A DNA stretch of 41,255 nucleotides, taken from CAUZFZ01 sp963579025. GTDB lineage: Bacteria > Planctomycetota > Planctomycetia > Planctomycetales > Planctomycetaceae. Positions 1-8,000 of the stretch are shown here, piece after piece. The first letter of the stretch is position 1. Each line of letters begins with the position of its first letter. The notes beneath the pieces are model-generated. The model was not told the DNA's origin. It ran no database searches and saw only the letters and a list, made by a program, of their open reading frames with translations. The stretch lies in NCBI GenBank assembly GCA_963579025.1, contig CAUZFZ010000094.1, forward strand, positions 1 to 41,255, written 5' to 3'. A program made the position numbers and the translations under genes.

Positions 1-125
1 CGATGATCGCACCGTCAATTGAGGCAATGTGCGTACAAAGACGCTCGTCTGCTAACGGCGTGAATTAGCGGCCACATTCAGTGGTTGCGGGATGCGGCGC
101 TGCAGTGGCCGTTCGGTGAACTGCA

Positions 126-154
126 TTGCGAATCGGTTCGGACAGGCCTAGAAT
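126..154 (+). promoter_or_regulatory. Candidate sigma-70-type promoter for the ffh operon
   Basis: A TTGCGA hexamer (126-131) is followed after 17 bp by TAGAAT (149-154), four and five matches to the standard -35 and -10 boxes. Transcription from here would leave a leader of about 110 nt before the ffh start at 270. The assignment rests on the match only; planctomycete promoter consensus is poorly fixed. I see no gene in 1-269. Confidence 0.35.
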
Positions 155-269
155 CCGCGACTTTCCGCAACACCCGTATGCCAGACGGGTTAAGTCAAGA
201 TCAGCCAAGTCGCAACGCAACCCGTGTATTCACAGGACGTTGCAACCTCTGGCATCTGACGGTGACGGT

Positions 270-1742
270 ATGTTTGAAGGTATCACCGACAACTTAAAGA
301 ACGCGCTGTCGTTCCTGAACCGCGGCCGGCTCACCGAAGCCAGCATCCGCGAAGGAATGCAGACCGTGCGCCAGGCGCTCCTGGAAGCCGATGTCAATTA
401 TGACGTCGCCCAGGAACTCGTCGACTCCGTCACCGAGCAGGCGATTGGTGATACGGTCCTGAAATCGCTGAGCCCGACTGAGCAGATTGTCGGCATCGTC
501 CATCAGGGTCTGGTCGATCTGATGGGCCCGGTGGATCACTCGCTGCACCTGCAGAAGTCGGGCGTCACGATTCTGATGATGTGCGGCTTGCAGGGGTCTG
601 GAAAGACGACCACCTGCGGCAAGCTGGCTCGCATGCTGGCGGAACAGGGACACAAACCGTTCCTTGTCGCGGCCGACCTGCAGCGTCCCGCCGCTATTGA
701 TCAGTTATGCGTTGTCGGCGAACAGATTGGTGTGCCGGTCCATTCAGAAGACCCACAGCAGACGACTCCGTTGAAGGTTTGCCAGAACGGCGTGAAGCGG
801 GCGAAGGCCGAGGGACGCGATGTCGTCATCCTCGACACCGCCGGCCGACTGCACATTGACGACGAGCTGATGGCCGAACTGGAGCAGATCGACAGCAAGG
901 TGCAGCCGCACCAGATCCTGCTCGTCTGCGACGCAATGACCGGTCAGGACGCGGTCAACAGTGCGAAGGCATTTAACGAAGCCCTCGAACTGGATGGCGT
1001 CATCCTCACCAAGCTGGACGGTGACACTCGCGGTGGTGCGGCGATCTCGGTGAAGGCCGTCACCGGAGTGCCCATCAAGTTCGTTGGTATCGGCGAACAG
1101 CTCGACAAGATCGAGCTGTTTCATCCGGATCGGATGGCGGGTCGGATTCTCGGAATGGGTGACATGGTCACTCTGTTCGAGAAAGCTCAGGAGCAGATGG
1201 ACGAGGATGAACTGCTCGACGCCCAGGACAAAATGGCGCAGGGCACGTTCTCGCTGCTGGACTTCCAGAAGCAGATGAAGTCGATCCGCAAGATGGGCCC
1301 CATCAAGCAGATCATGAAGATGATCCCCGGGATGGGCGGTCTTACGGATGCAATGGACGGCGGGGACGATCCGGAAAAGGATCTGAAACGGGTCGATGGA
1401 ATTATTAACTCGATGACCGAGTGGGAACGCGAGAACCCGAGTAAGATCGATCGAAGTCGCCGTAACCGTATCGCGAAAGGCAGCGGCGTCGAACCGTCGG
1501 AAATCAACGGACTGCTGAAGCAGTTCAATGAAATGTCGACGATGATGAAGCGCATGTCCGGCATGGGAATGTCGGAACGCATGCAGGCCGTCCAGGACAT
1601 GGCGAAGAACACGGATCCCAGCGGTCAGTTCAAAGTACAGAAGCAGCGGAGTCGCCGGGGACCGGTTGATTCCAGCAGGGCGAAGGAATTGAAGAAGAAG
1701 AAACGCAAGGACACGAAGAAGGCGCGAAAACGAAACAGGTAA
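270..1742 (+). CDS. ffh: Signal recognition particle protein Ffh (SRP54 GTPase)
   Basis: Ffh binds the 4.5S/SRP RNA and signal peptides of nascent membrane proteins and delivers ribosomes to the receptor FtsY. The 490-residue protein starts MFEGITDNLK, which matches the family start, so I chose the ATG at 270 over the longer open frame from 126. It has the N-terminal helical bundle, the GTPase G domain (P-loop GLQGSGKTT near residue 110, DTAGR near 190, TKLDGD near 248) and a methionine-rich M domain (KMGPIKQIMKMIPGMGG, then many Met-rich segments to about residue 450). A basic Lys/Arg tail closes the protein. It is the first gene of a four-gene cluster whose order (ffh, rpsP, trmD, rplS) is widespread in bacteria. 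Length and motifs are normal. Confidence 0.97.
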   Translation: MFEGITDNLKNALSFLNRGRLTEASIREGMQTVRQALLEADVNYDVAQELVDSVTEQAIGDTVLKSLSPTEQIVGIVHQGLVDLMGPVDHSLHLQKSGVTILMMCGLQGSGKTTTCGKLARMLAEQGHKPFLVAADLQRPAAIDQLCVVGEQIGVPVHSEDPQQTTPLKVCQNGVKRAKAEGRDVVILDTAGRLHIDDELMAELEQIDSKVQPHQILLVCDAMTGQDAVNSAKAFNEALELDGVILTKLDGDTRGGAAISVKAVTGVPIKFVGIGEQLDKIELFHPDRMAGRILGMGDMVTLFEKAQEQMDEDELLDAQDKMAQGTFSLLDFQKQMKSIRKMGPIKQIMKMIPGMGGLTDAMDGGDDPEKDLKRVDGIINSMTEWERENPSKIDRSRRNRIAKGSGVEPSEINGLLKQFNEMSTMMKRMSGMGMSERMQAVQDMAKNTDPSGQFKVQKQRSRRGPVDSSRAKELKKKKRKDTKKARKRNR

Positions 1743-1751
1743 CACAGCAGT

Positions 1752-1815
1752 CCTCTGCGTCCCTCTGGGCCTCCCTGGTTGATCATCACCACGGGGACTT
1801 GAAGGAACGCAGAGG
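1752..1815. repeat. Inverted repeat in the ffh-rpsP spacer
   Basis: CCTCTGCGT (1752-1760) is complementary to ACGCAGAGG (1807-1815), giving a 9-bp stem with a 46-nt loop just upstream of the rpsP Shine-Dalgarno sequence. It may be a folded leader element or a remnant of a dispersed intergenic repeat. Function is unknown. Confidence 0.4.
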
Positions 1816-1840
1816 GAATCCAGATGAGGAGTTCCAGGCA

Positions 1841-2218
1841 GTGGTAAGAATTCGACTGAAGCGAATGGGGCGGACTCACCGACCGTTCTTCCGGATTTCG
1901 GTGATGGACCAGCGAGTGAAACGGGATGGCCGATCCATCGAGGATATTGGTCACTACGATCCCATGGTTCCAGATAAGTCGCAGCGCGTGACCGTCAACA
2001 TGGAGCGCTACGATTACTGGATCGGCGTGGGAGCGCAGCCCAGTGAAAAACTCGCCGTGCTGATCAAGAAACTGAAAGCCGGCAAGTGGACGACAGGTTC
2101 TGCTCCACCTGCGGCAATCGCTCCGAAGCAGCCTGAGCCTGCACCGGTTCCGGAAGCTCCGGCGGAAGAAGCTGCCGAAGCGCCGGCTGAGGAAACAGCG
2201 GAAGCGGCGGCTGAGTGA
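1841..2218 (+). CDS. rpsP: 30S ribosomal protein S16
   Basis: S16 is a small-subunit protein needed for 30S assembly. The core (VRIRLKRMGRTHRPFFRI, then the SIEDIGHYDP segment) is unmistakable. I start it at GTG 1841 because S16 normally begins just before VRIRLKR and because GAGGAG lies at 1826-1831, nine bases upstream; the open frame itself continues back to 1799. The result is 125 residues. The usual bacterial length is about 80-90, and the excess is a C-terminal tail of about 40 residues rich in Ala, Pro and Glu. It sits between ffh and trmD in a presumed operon. The usual 16S-processing factor gene rimM is not between rpsP and trmD. Confidence 0.95.
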   Translation: MVRIRLKRMGRTHRPFFRISVMDQRVKRDGRSIEDIGHYDPMVPDKSQRVTVNMERYDYWIGVGAQPSEKLAVLIKKLKAGKWTTGSAPPAAIAPKQPEPAPVPEAPAEEAAEAPAEETAEAAAE

Positions 2219-2229
2219 GTTGTGACAGG

Positions 2230-2302
2230 GTGACAAGGTGAGGGGAGACAAGGTGCTCCTCGCTCGTCACCCGGTCGCCATGTCACCCCCTCACCTTGTC
2301 AC
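2230..2302. repeat. Imperfect inverted repeat in the rpsP-trmD spacer
   Basis: The arm GTGACAAGGTGAGGGGAGAC (from 2230, running to 2250) is nearly complementary to 2281-2302 (ending CCTCACCTTGTCAC), with one mismatch or indel, around a loop of about 30 nt. GTGACA(A)GG-like words also recur directly (2221-2254). It fills almost all of the spacer and leaves trmD without a visible Shine-Dalgarno site. It looks like a dispersed intergenic repeat or a structured RNA spacer. Confidence 0.5.
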
Positions 2303-2313
2303 TTTGACACAAA

Positions 2314-3012
2314 ATGCGTTTCGACGTCCTGACACTGTTTCCAGAGATTCTAGAAGGCTGGCTCGGGCAGAGTCTGCTCAAGCTGGCGATTCAGAATGGA
2401 CTGGTCGACGTCAGGCTGTGGAACTTTCGAGACTGGACGAAGGACAAACGCCACTCGGTCGACGACAAGCCGTTCGGTGGTGGTCCTGGGATGCTCATCA
2501 TGTGCGAGCCGGTGTTCGACTGTGTCGAAGCCGTGCAAGCGGATGGTGACGAGCCAGGGCAACTGATCATGCTGACGCCTCGCGGCCGCAAGCTCGATCA
2601 GCAGTTTGTTCAGGAGCTGTCGGAGTACAAACGAGTGCTTCTGTTGAGCGGGCGGTACGAGGGTTTTGACGATCGGATTCGCCAGGGCCTGAAACCGCTG
2701 GAAGTTTCCGTTGGCGACTTCATCTGCAACGGCGGCGAAGTGCCGGCAATGCTGATCATCGACGCGGTCATCCGGCTGATCCCGGGCGTCCTCGGCGATG
2801 AAACGAGTTACAAGTACGAATCATTCGCTGAGACGGGGCTCCTGGAATATCCCCAGTACACCCGACCCCGGGAGTACAACGGGATGCAGGTTCCAGAGGT
2901 TCTATTGAGCGGACATCATAAAGCGATCGCCGAGTGGCAGAACGAGCAAGCGATCGAAGCGACGCGGGAGCGGCGGCCTGACCTCTATGAGGCCTACCGC
3001 AAACGTTCGTAG
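2314..3012 (+). CDS. trmD: tRNA (guanine-N1)-methyltransferase TrmD
   Basis: TrmD transfers a methyl group from S-adenosylmethionine to N1 of G37 in tRNAs reading CNN and some GNN codons, which prevents +1 frameshifting. The 232-residue protein begins MRFDVLTLFPEI and shows the family segments KPFGGGPGM (about residues 52-60), LLSGRYEGFDDR (about 110-121) and the trefoil-knot segment VGDFICNGGEVPAM (about 131-144). The C-terminal helical domain is present (YTRPREYNGMQVPEVLLSGH). Length is at the short end of normal. It is the third gene of the ffh-rpsP-trmD-rplS cluster. There is no clear ribosome binding site in front of the ATG, only the inverted-repeat spacer. Confidence 0.97.
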   Translation: MRFDVLTLFPEILEGWLGQSLLKLAIQNGLVDVRLWNFRDWTKDKRHSVDDKPFGGGPGMLIMCEPVFDCVEAVQADGDEPGQLIMLTPRGRKLDQQFVQELSEYKRVLLLSGRYEGFDDRIRQGLKPLEVSVGDFICNGGEVPAMLIIDAVIRLIPGVLGDETSYKYESFAETGLLEYPQYTRPREYNGMQVPEVLLSGHHKAIAEWQNEQAIEATRERRPDLYEAYRKRS

Positions 3013-3013
3013 T

Positions 3014-3062
3014 AACCGCACTTGTGCGGTTCCAGACGGCATCAAAACCCGATAAATCGGGT
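3014..3062 (+). promoter_or_regulatory. Two adjacent small hairpins in the trmD-rplS spacer
   Basis: AACCGCA-CTTG-TGCGGTT (3014-3031) and ACCCGA-TAAA-TCGGGT (3047-3062) form two perfect short stems one after another, directly before rplS. Neither is followed by a T-run, so they are not classic terminators. They could be an attenuator, an RNA-processing site or a leader for L19 autoregulation; the role is inferred from position alone. Confidence 0.4.
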
Positions 3063-3085
3063 GACTACAAACAAGGGTTGAAGCC

Positions 3086-3448
3086 ATGCGAAACGAAATT
3101 CTCGATCAGATCGAACAGGGCAGTCTGCGTGCAGAGCCGCTGAGTTTCGAGATCGGCGATACAGTCGATGTTCATTGTCGAATTCAGGAAGGGGCTAAGG
3201 AACGCATCCAGGTTTTCACCGGTGTGGTCATTGCCCGTCGCGGTTCTGGAACACGAGAGACATTCACCGTCCGCCGCATTGTCGCCGGTGAGGGTGTCGA
3301 GCGTCTTTTTCCGATGCACTCGCCCAAGATCGCAATCCTGGAAGTCAAGCGGCACGGCATCGTTCGCCGGGCCAAGCTGTACTACCTCCGCGATCGTGTC
3401 GGCAAAGCCACACGCTTGAAGGAACGTCGTCCGAAGAAGGCCGAGTAG
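3086..3448 (+). CDS. rplS: 50S ribosomal protein L19
   Basis: L19 lies at the interface between the 30S and 50S subunits. The 120-residue protein has the normal length and the family segments FEIGDTVDVHCRI, ERIQVFTGVVIARRG, ETFTVRRI and the C-terminal HSPKIAILEVKRHGIVRRAKLYYLR. It closes the ffh-rpsP-trmD-rplS cluster and converges on murD. Two small hairpins precede it and a long palindrome follows it. The start at 3086 is the family start; the upstream AAGGG is a weak ribosome binding site. Confidence 0.97.
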   Translation: MRNEILDQIEQGSLRAEPLSFEIGDTVDVHCRIQEGAKERIQVFTGVVIARRGSGTRETFTVRRIVAGEGVERLFPMHSPKIAILEVKRHGIVRRAKLYYLRDRVGKATRLKERRPKKAE

Positions 3449-3466
3449 CGTTTCGTGCCGGGTCTG

Positions 3467-3528
3467 GTAGCTGGATTCGCAAGAATTCAGTCTGCCGATT
3501 CGGTCTGAATTCTTGCGAATCCAGCTAC
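3467..3528. repeat. Perfect 24-bp palindromic element between rplS and murD
   Basis: Bases 3467-3490 are the exact reverse complement of 3505-3528 (arms start GTAGCTGGATTCGCAAG), around a 14-nt loop that itself contains CCG-ATT-CGG. A 24-bp perfect stem is far longer than a normal terminator and has no T-run. It sits between converging genes, where it could serve as a bidirectional terminator. Its size and precision also fit a REP- or MITE-like mobile palindromic repeat. No second copy is visible in this window. Confidence 0.75.
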
Positions 3529-3541
3529 GCCATAAGTCCAA

Positions 3542-5002
3542 TCACAATTCGCCGTGCTCAAGCTCTCGGGCGAGTTCGGCGAAGCGTTCCCCTCGCTGGA
3601 CGAAGCTGCGAAACCAGTCATAGCTGGCGCAGCCTGGGGAAAGCAGGACAACGTCTCCCGGCGCCGAGTACGCGACTGCCTGCTTGAATGCTGCGTCGAA
3701 GTCCGCGGCAACTCGGCAGGCGTGGAGCGGTGTTTCCGAGCGAATCAGCTCTTCGAGTACGGCTGCGGTCTGACCCATCAGGACGGCAGCCTTCGCATTC
3801 GTGCTGACGCAGCGTGCCATCGGTGTCAGATCGATCAGCTTGTCGTATCCGCCCGCCAGGATGACGACCGGTTCAGTAAACGATTTCAGCGCCGCAATCG
3901 TTGATTCCGGTGTCGTGCTGATGGAGTCATTGAAGAACCTCCGGCCCTGGAATTCGCCAACAAACTGCAGACGGTGCGGCAACGGCTGAAATTCACGGAG
4001 GCCTTGCGAGACGTCGTCGATCGAAACTCCGGCGAGTATCGCGGCAGCCATCGCCTGCAGGGCGTTCTGGCGGTTGTGAGCTCCTGGCAGATTCAGATTC
4101 TCGTTCAGATCAATCGAGCCCCTGGCGTCCGGCATTTTCAAGACTGCTTGATCCCCGTCGAGCCACACGGAATTCGGACCCGGCTGCCCGCACAGAATAC
4201 GCTGGGCATTTGAAGTCCATGCTGCGACATCCGAATCGAGAGCATTGAGGACGCACCAGCCATCAGACGTCTGCCATCGAAGTATCGCCTGCTTGGACTG
4301 GCGGTAATGCTCCAGCGAACCGTGCCAGTCCAGGTGATTCGGCGTGAAGTTTGTGACAACGGCGATGTCCGGCCGGGCACGGATCGCGTCAAGCTGGTGT
4401 AGCTGAAAACTGCTCAGTTCCAGCACCACCCAGTCATCACTGCGAATGCGGTCGACTTCCGGAAGAAGACTGCGGCCGATGTTGCCACCCAACCAGCAGT
4501 GTTGTCCGGATTGATCGATCAGTGTGTGGATCAGAGCCGTCGTCGTGGACTTCCCGTTGCTGCCCGTGACCGCAACGACCCGCCCACGATTCAGTTGCCA
4601 GAACAGATTCATCTCACTGCTAAGCGGGATGTCTGCCGCATGCATCCGTTGAAGGAGGGGGTGATTTGGGGGCACGGCAGGATTTACGAGGACGAGATCG
4701 GCATCGGCAAAGTGTGACCACTCATGTCCGCCGAGGGCGTAGTCAGCGCCGGTTACGTTATTGAGCTCGGCGAGCGTCCCGGCGAGCTGTTCCTCGGTTC
4801 GCTGGTCAGATACCCGTACTCGGGCCCCACGCTCACACAGATACCGGACTACAGCGGCACCGCCGCCAAACGAACCAAGCCCCATGACAGTGACCCGCTG
4901 GTCCGTCAGCTCACAGGATTCGGGCCTGTTGTCTCGTTTGATCACGCGAGAATTGTGCACGAGTCGTCTGCCGCGTGAAAGTCGAACTCCACGCCGGACC
5001 AT
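3542..5002 (-). CDS. murD: UDP-N-acetylmuramoylalanine--D-glutamate ligase MurD
   Basis: MurD adds D-glutamate to UDP-MurNAc-L-Ala in the cytoplasmic stage of peptidoglycan synthesis, using ATP. The 486-residue protein has an N-terminal Rossmann-like domain (VTVMGLGSFGGG near residue 38), the Mur ligase ATP site TGSNGKSTTT with its lysine at about residue 151, NFTPNHLDWHGS in the central domain, and the C-terminal segments FNDSISTTPEST and LSPGCASYDWF typical of MurD. The start is uncertain: the ATG at 5002 adds about 35 basic residues before the first strand, and in-frame GTG codons downstream are alternatives. The stop of the autotransporter gene lies only 15 bp upstream on the same strand, so the two may be co-transcribed. 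No other mur or division gene is present here. Confidence 0.93.
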   Translation of the reverse strand: MVRRGVRLSRGRRLVHNSRVIKRDNRPESCELTDQRVTVMGLGSFGGGAAVVRYLCERGARVRVSDQRTEEQLAGTLAELNNVTGADYALGGHEWSHFADADLVLVNPAVPPNHPLLQRMHAADIPLSSEMNLFWQLNRGRVVAVTGSNGKSTTTALIHTLIDQSGQHCWLGGNIGRSLLPEVDRIRSDDWVVLELSSFQLHQLDAIRARPDIAVVTNFTPNHLDWHGSLEHYRQSKQAILRWQTSDGWCVLNALDSDVAAWTSNAQRILCGQPGPNSVWLDGDQAVLKMPDARGSIDLNENLNLPGAHNRQNALQAMAAAILAGVSIDDVSQGLREFQPLPHRLQFVGEFQGRRFFNDSISTTPESTIAALKSFTEPVVILAGGYDKLIDLTPMARCVSTNAKAAVLMGQTAAVLEELIRSETPLHACRVAADFDAAFKQAVAYSAPGDVVLLSPGCASYDWFRSFVQRGERFAELARELEHGEL

Positions 5003-5017
5003 CGCAACGTGGCTTAA

Positions 5018-8000
5018 TCACCAGGCCCAGACTGCCGTTCCGCCTCCGTAGTGCAGGGATGTCTGGTCGTTGGCCTGGGTGGTGTAATTGAGGCTGAGCG
5101 TCAGGCGGCGGGTGGCCTGCCACGAAAGGCCCGCTCCCAGTACGGCCCAGTCGCTGCCCAGGTCCAGCCCGCGGGTGGTGAACGACGGTGTCCCGCCGAA
5201 ACTGCTGGTCACGGATGTCGACTCGTCGGCGTATTCGTGCATCCACAGAGCCGACAGTGTCGGGCGGATCGGGCCGCAGACTCCGTCCTGTGTCCATTTG
5301 TCACAGCCATCGACCGACTGCAGGAACAGGCCACCCAGGTAGTGGTCCGTCTCTGCCGACTGCCTCGGGCTGCCCGTGCTGGCGTCCGATCGGCCGAAGG
5401 CGCCGAACAGACCCATCCGCTGGCCGCGTTCGACTTCTCGAAACACTCCAACCATCACTCCACCAAGCCCATAGTCCAGACCTGCTGCATTGCCGTCACT
5501 CTGCAGGAACCCGCCCATGCCATAACCAGTCACGAAGCCGTTCCAGTCGCACGCTGATGGCGACTGTGCTCGTCTTTGCGGTGCGTGAATCATCAGCGTG
5601 TCGATGTCGGTCGCGTTTGCATTGTCGAGAACGGACGCGCATCCGGTTGACGCAGACACCAGGCGGATGGATGCGTCTCCAGCACCGAAACCGCCAGGTG
5701 TTGTGATCACGAGCGGCGGCGGGCTGCTGAATGGGGTCGCGTTCAGCGAGTCGCCTAACTGGCCGAGGATAAAGCTGGTTGTCTGCAGACTGGCGACTCC
5801 CAGCGAGCCGAAGATGTCGCCGCCGAGTTCATTCAGAGTGGCCTGCTGCTGATTCGGTGTGAGCAGGAAGAACTGGTCCAGGGCCGCACCAGCTTCTCCG
5901 CCCGCCGTTGGAAAAATGACGTCCAGAGCTGAGCCCACCGCGCGTTCGTTGAACGTCTGCCCGAGTGCTCCGAGATTCAGCGCCGTTCGCGACACGGACA
6001 ACTGCACGTTGCCGGGGTTGTAAATCAGGTTGAAGTCGCGACTCACCACGTTGTCGGTCAGGGATGCATAGGTACCAGTCACGCCACCGTCGGCATCGAG
6101 GATCGTGTATAGCGTCCCCAGATCGGGATTGCCGCTGGCGATCACGTTGACGTTGCCGCCGTTGAGCGTGGCGGACCCGCCGTTGACATCGATGAAATCG
6201 TTGTCCGTGCCGGGCGTCGTGGGGTTACTCGCGGGATTCAGTTCGACTTCGAATTCCGACCCGGCTTCCTGAGTGAAGTTGCCGTTCACTGTCATCGTTC
6301 CGATCGAGTTACCTGGAGCAATGCGTCCGCCGCTGTTGATCGTGGTATTTCCGACCATCCCGGCCCCGCCAAGTGTCCCACCGCTATTGACCGCGACCGC
6401 TCCGGGCAGGCTGCCGTTGACGCGCAGAGTGCCCGCGTCGACGGACGTGTTCCCGGGCAGCAGGCTGGTGCCGGTCAGATTGACTGTGCCCGCTCCCAGT
6501 TTGGTGAGCGTTCCCGTCCCACTGATAACGCCGCCGAAGACACTCGCCGAAGAGTTGTTCACGCGGAACGTTCCGGCATTCGTGATTTCGATGCTGCCCA
6601 GGCCGGTCAGTGAGCTGACCGTTTCCGTGATGCTGTCGATCTCGAACACGGCTCCGGCGGTCACGTCGATGCCGACACCACTGGCGAAGCGTTCGTCGCC
6701 TGAGTTCAGCGTCAGTCGGCCGGCCTGCACCGAGACCAGTCCCGTGAACGTGTTCTGTCCCTGCAGCACGATCGTACCCACTCCGGTTTTCGTCAGTCCG
6801 AACGGGCCACCGGTCTCGCTGATGATGCCCGTCAGAGTACCCAGGCCGCCGCTGTCGGCCTGGCTGATCGTCAGGTCATTCTGCAGATCGATGTTGTTCG
6901 CGGAGGTGATGCCGTTGGCCAGGTCCAGCGTCGAACCGAGGACGGTCAGCGTGCCGGTCCCCAGCCCGAGATTGTCTTCAAGGCGAATCGTGCCACCGTT
7001 GATTGACGTCCCGCCGTGATACTGATTCGCGGCACCCAGCACGAGCGTGCCTGGCCCGGACTTGAACAACTGACTGACCGTGCCGTCTCCACCGTTGAGC
7101 AGCGAATTGTCGGTCAGGTTGTCGCTGATGGTTGTCATCCCGGTGATGTCAAACATCAGGTCAACATTGTGCAGGAAGAAGCCCGTTCCCAGCGCCTGCC
7201 CGTCACCGGCACCCGTTCCGCCTCCGGAACCAGCGGTGACCGCGTTGCTGCTCGCCGTGGTGTTGCCGCGGATGACGAGCATCCCGCCCTGTTCGACAAA
7301 CACAGCGCCTCCAAGGGCCGCTCCGCCGCCACCGTGGCCGGCGGTCGATTCGCCGCCGGCTCCACCAAACGTCCCGCTCGTTCCAGGCAGTCCATCGGCT
7401 CTGAGCTGGCTTATGCCAGCTCCACCAGCTCCGGCACCATATCCGCCGTTGCCACCATCGCCGGCAGTCGCAGTGTTTGATCCGCCGCCGCCGCCAGCAC
7501 CGGCACCGAAGCCGCCGTTTCCACCAAGATTCCCCAGGAATGAGCCGCCACTGGCACCGCCCCCACCACCAGCAAACCCGCCGTTGCCCGCGCGATTCCC
7601 CACATTGGTCCCCTCTCCGAGTCCTCCGCCACCACCGTTGATGCCTCCGTCGCCTCCTTGAGAATTGCCGTTGTCCGCCCTGCCAGTCCCACCTCCACCA
7701 CCATTTCGTCCGCCGTTGCCACCAAATCCTGCCGAGTCTCCCCCGTTGCCGCTGCCGCCGCCGCCGCCATTCTCACCGCCAGCACCACCGGGAAGCGAAC
7801 TCCCCCCCGTAAGCGGATTCCCTCGCAGTCCGGAACCACCACCACCACCGTTCGTGCCACCGTTTCCGCCCATGAGGCCGCTGTCGTCACTGCCGCCCCC
7901 ACCAGAGTCGTCTCCGCCGTTTCCAGGTACATTTCCGCCAGCACCGGCATTCGGGCCACCGCCGTCTGCCCCGAATGATGAATTGTTGTCGCCACCATCG

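Noticed and set aside
3..68. Open stretch at the left edge that could be the end of an upstream gene
   Set aside because: Only about 20 codons are visible and they match nothing I recognise.
744..1745. A 333-codon minus-strand open frame across ffh
   Set aside because: It is antisense to a certain gene, has no known domain and a composition expected of a shadow frame.
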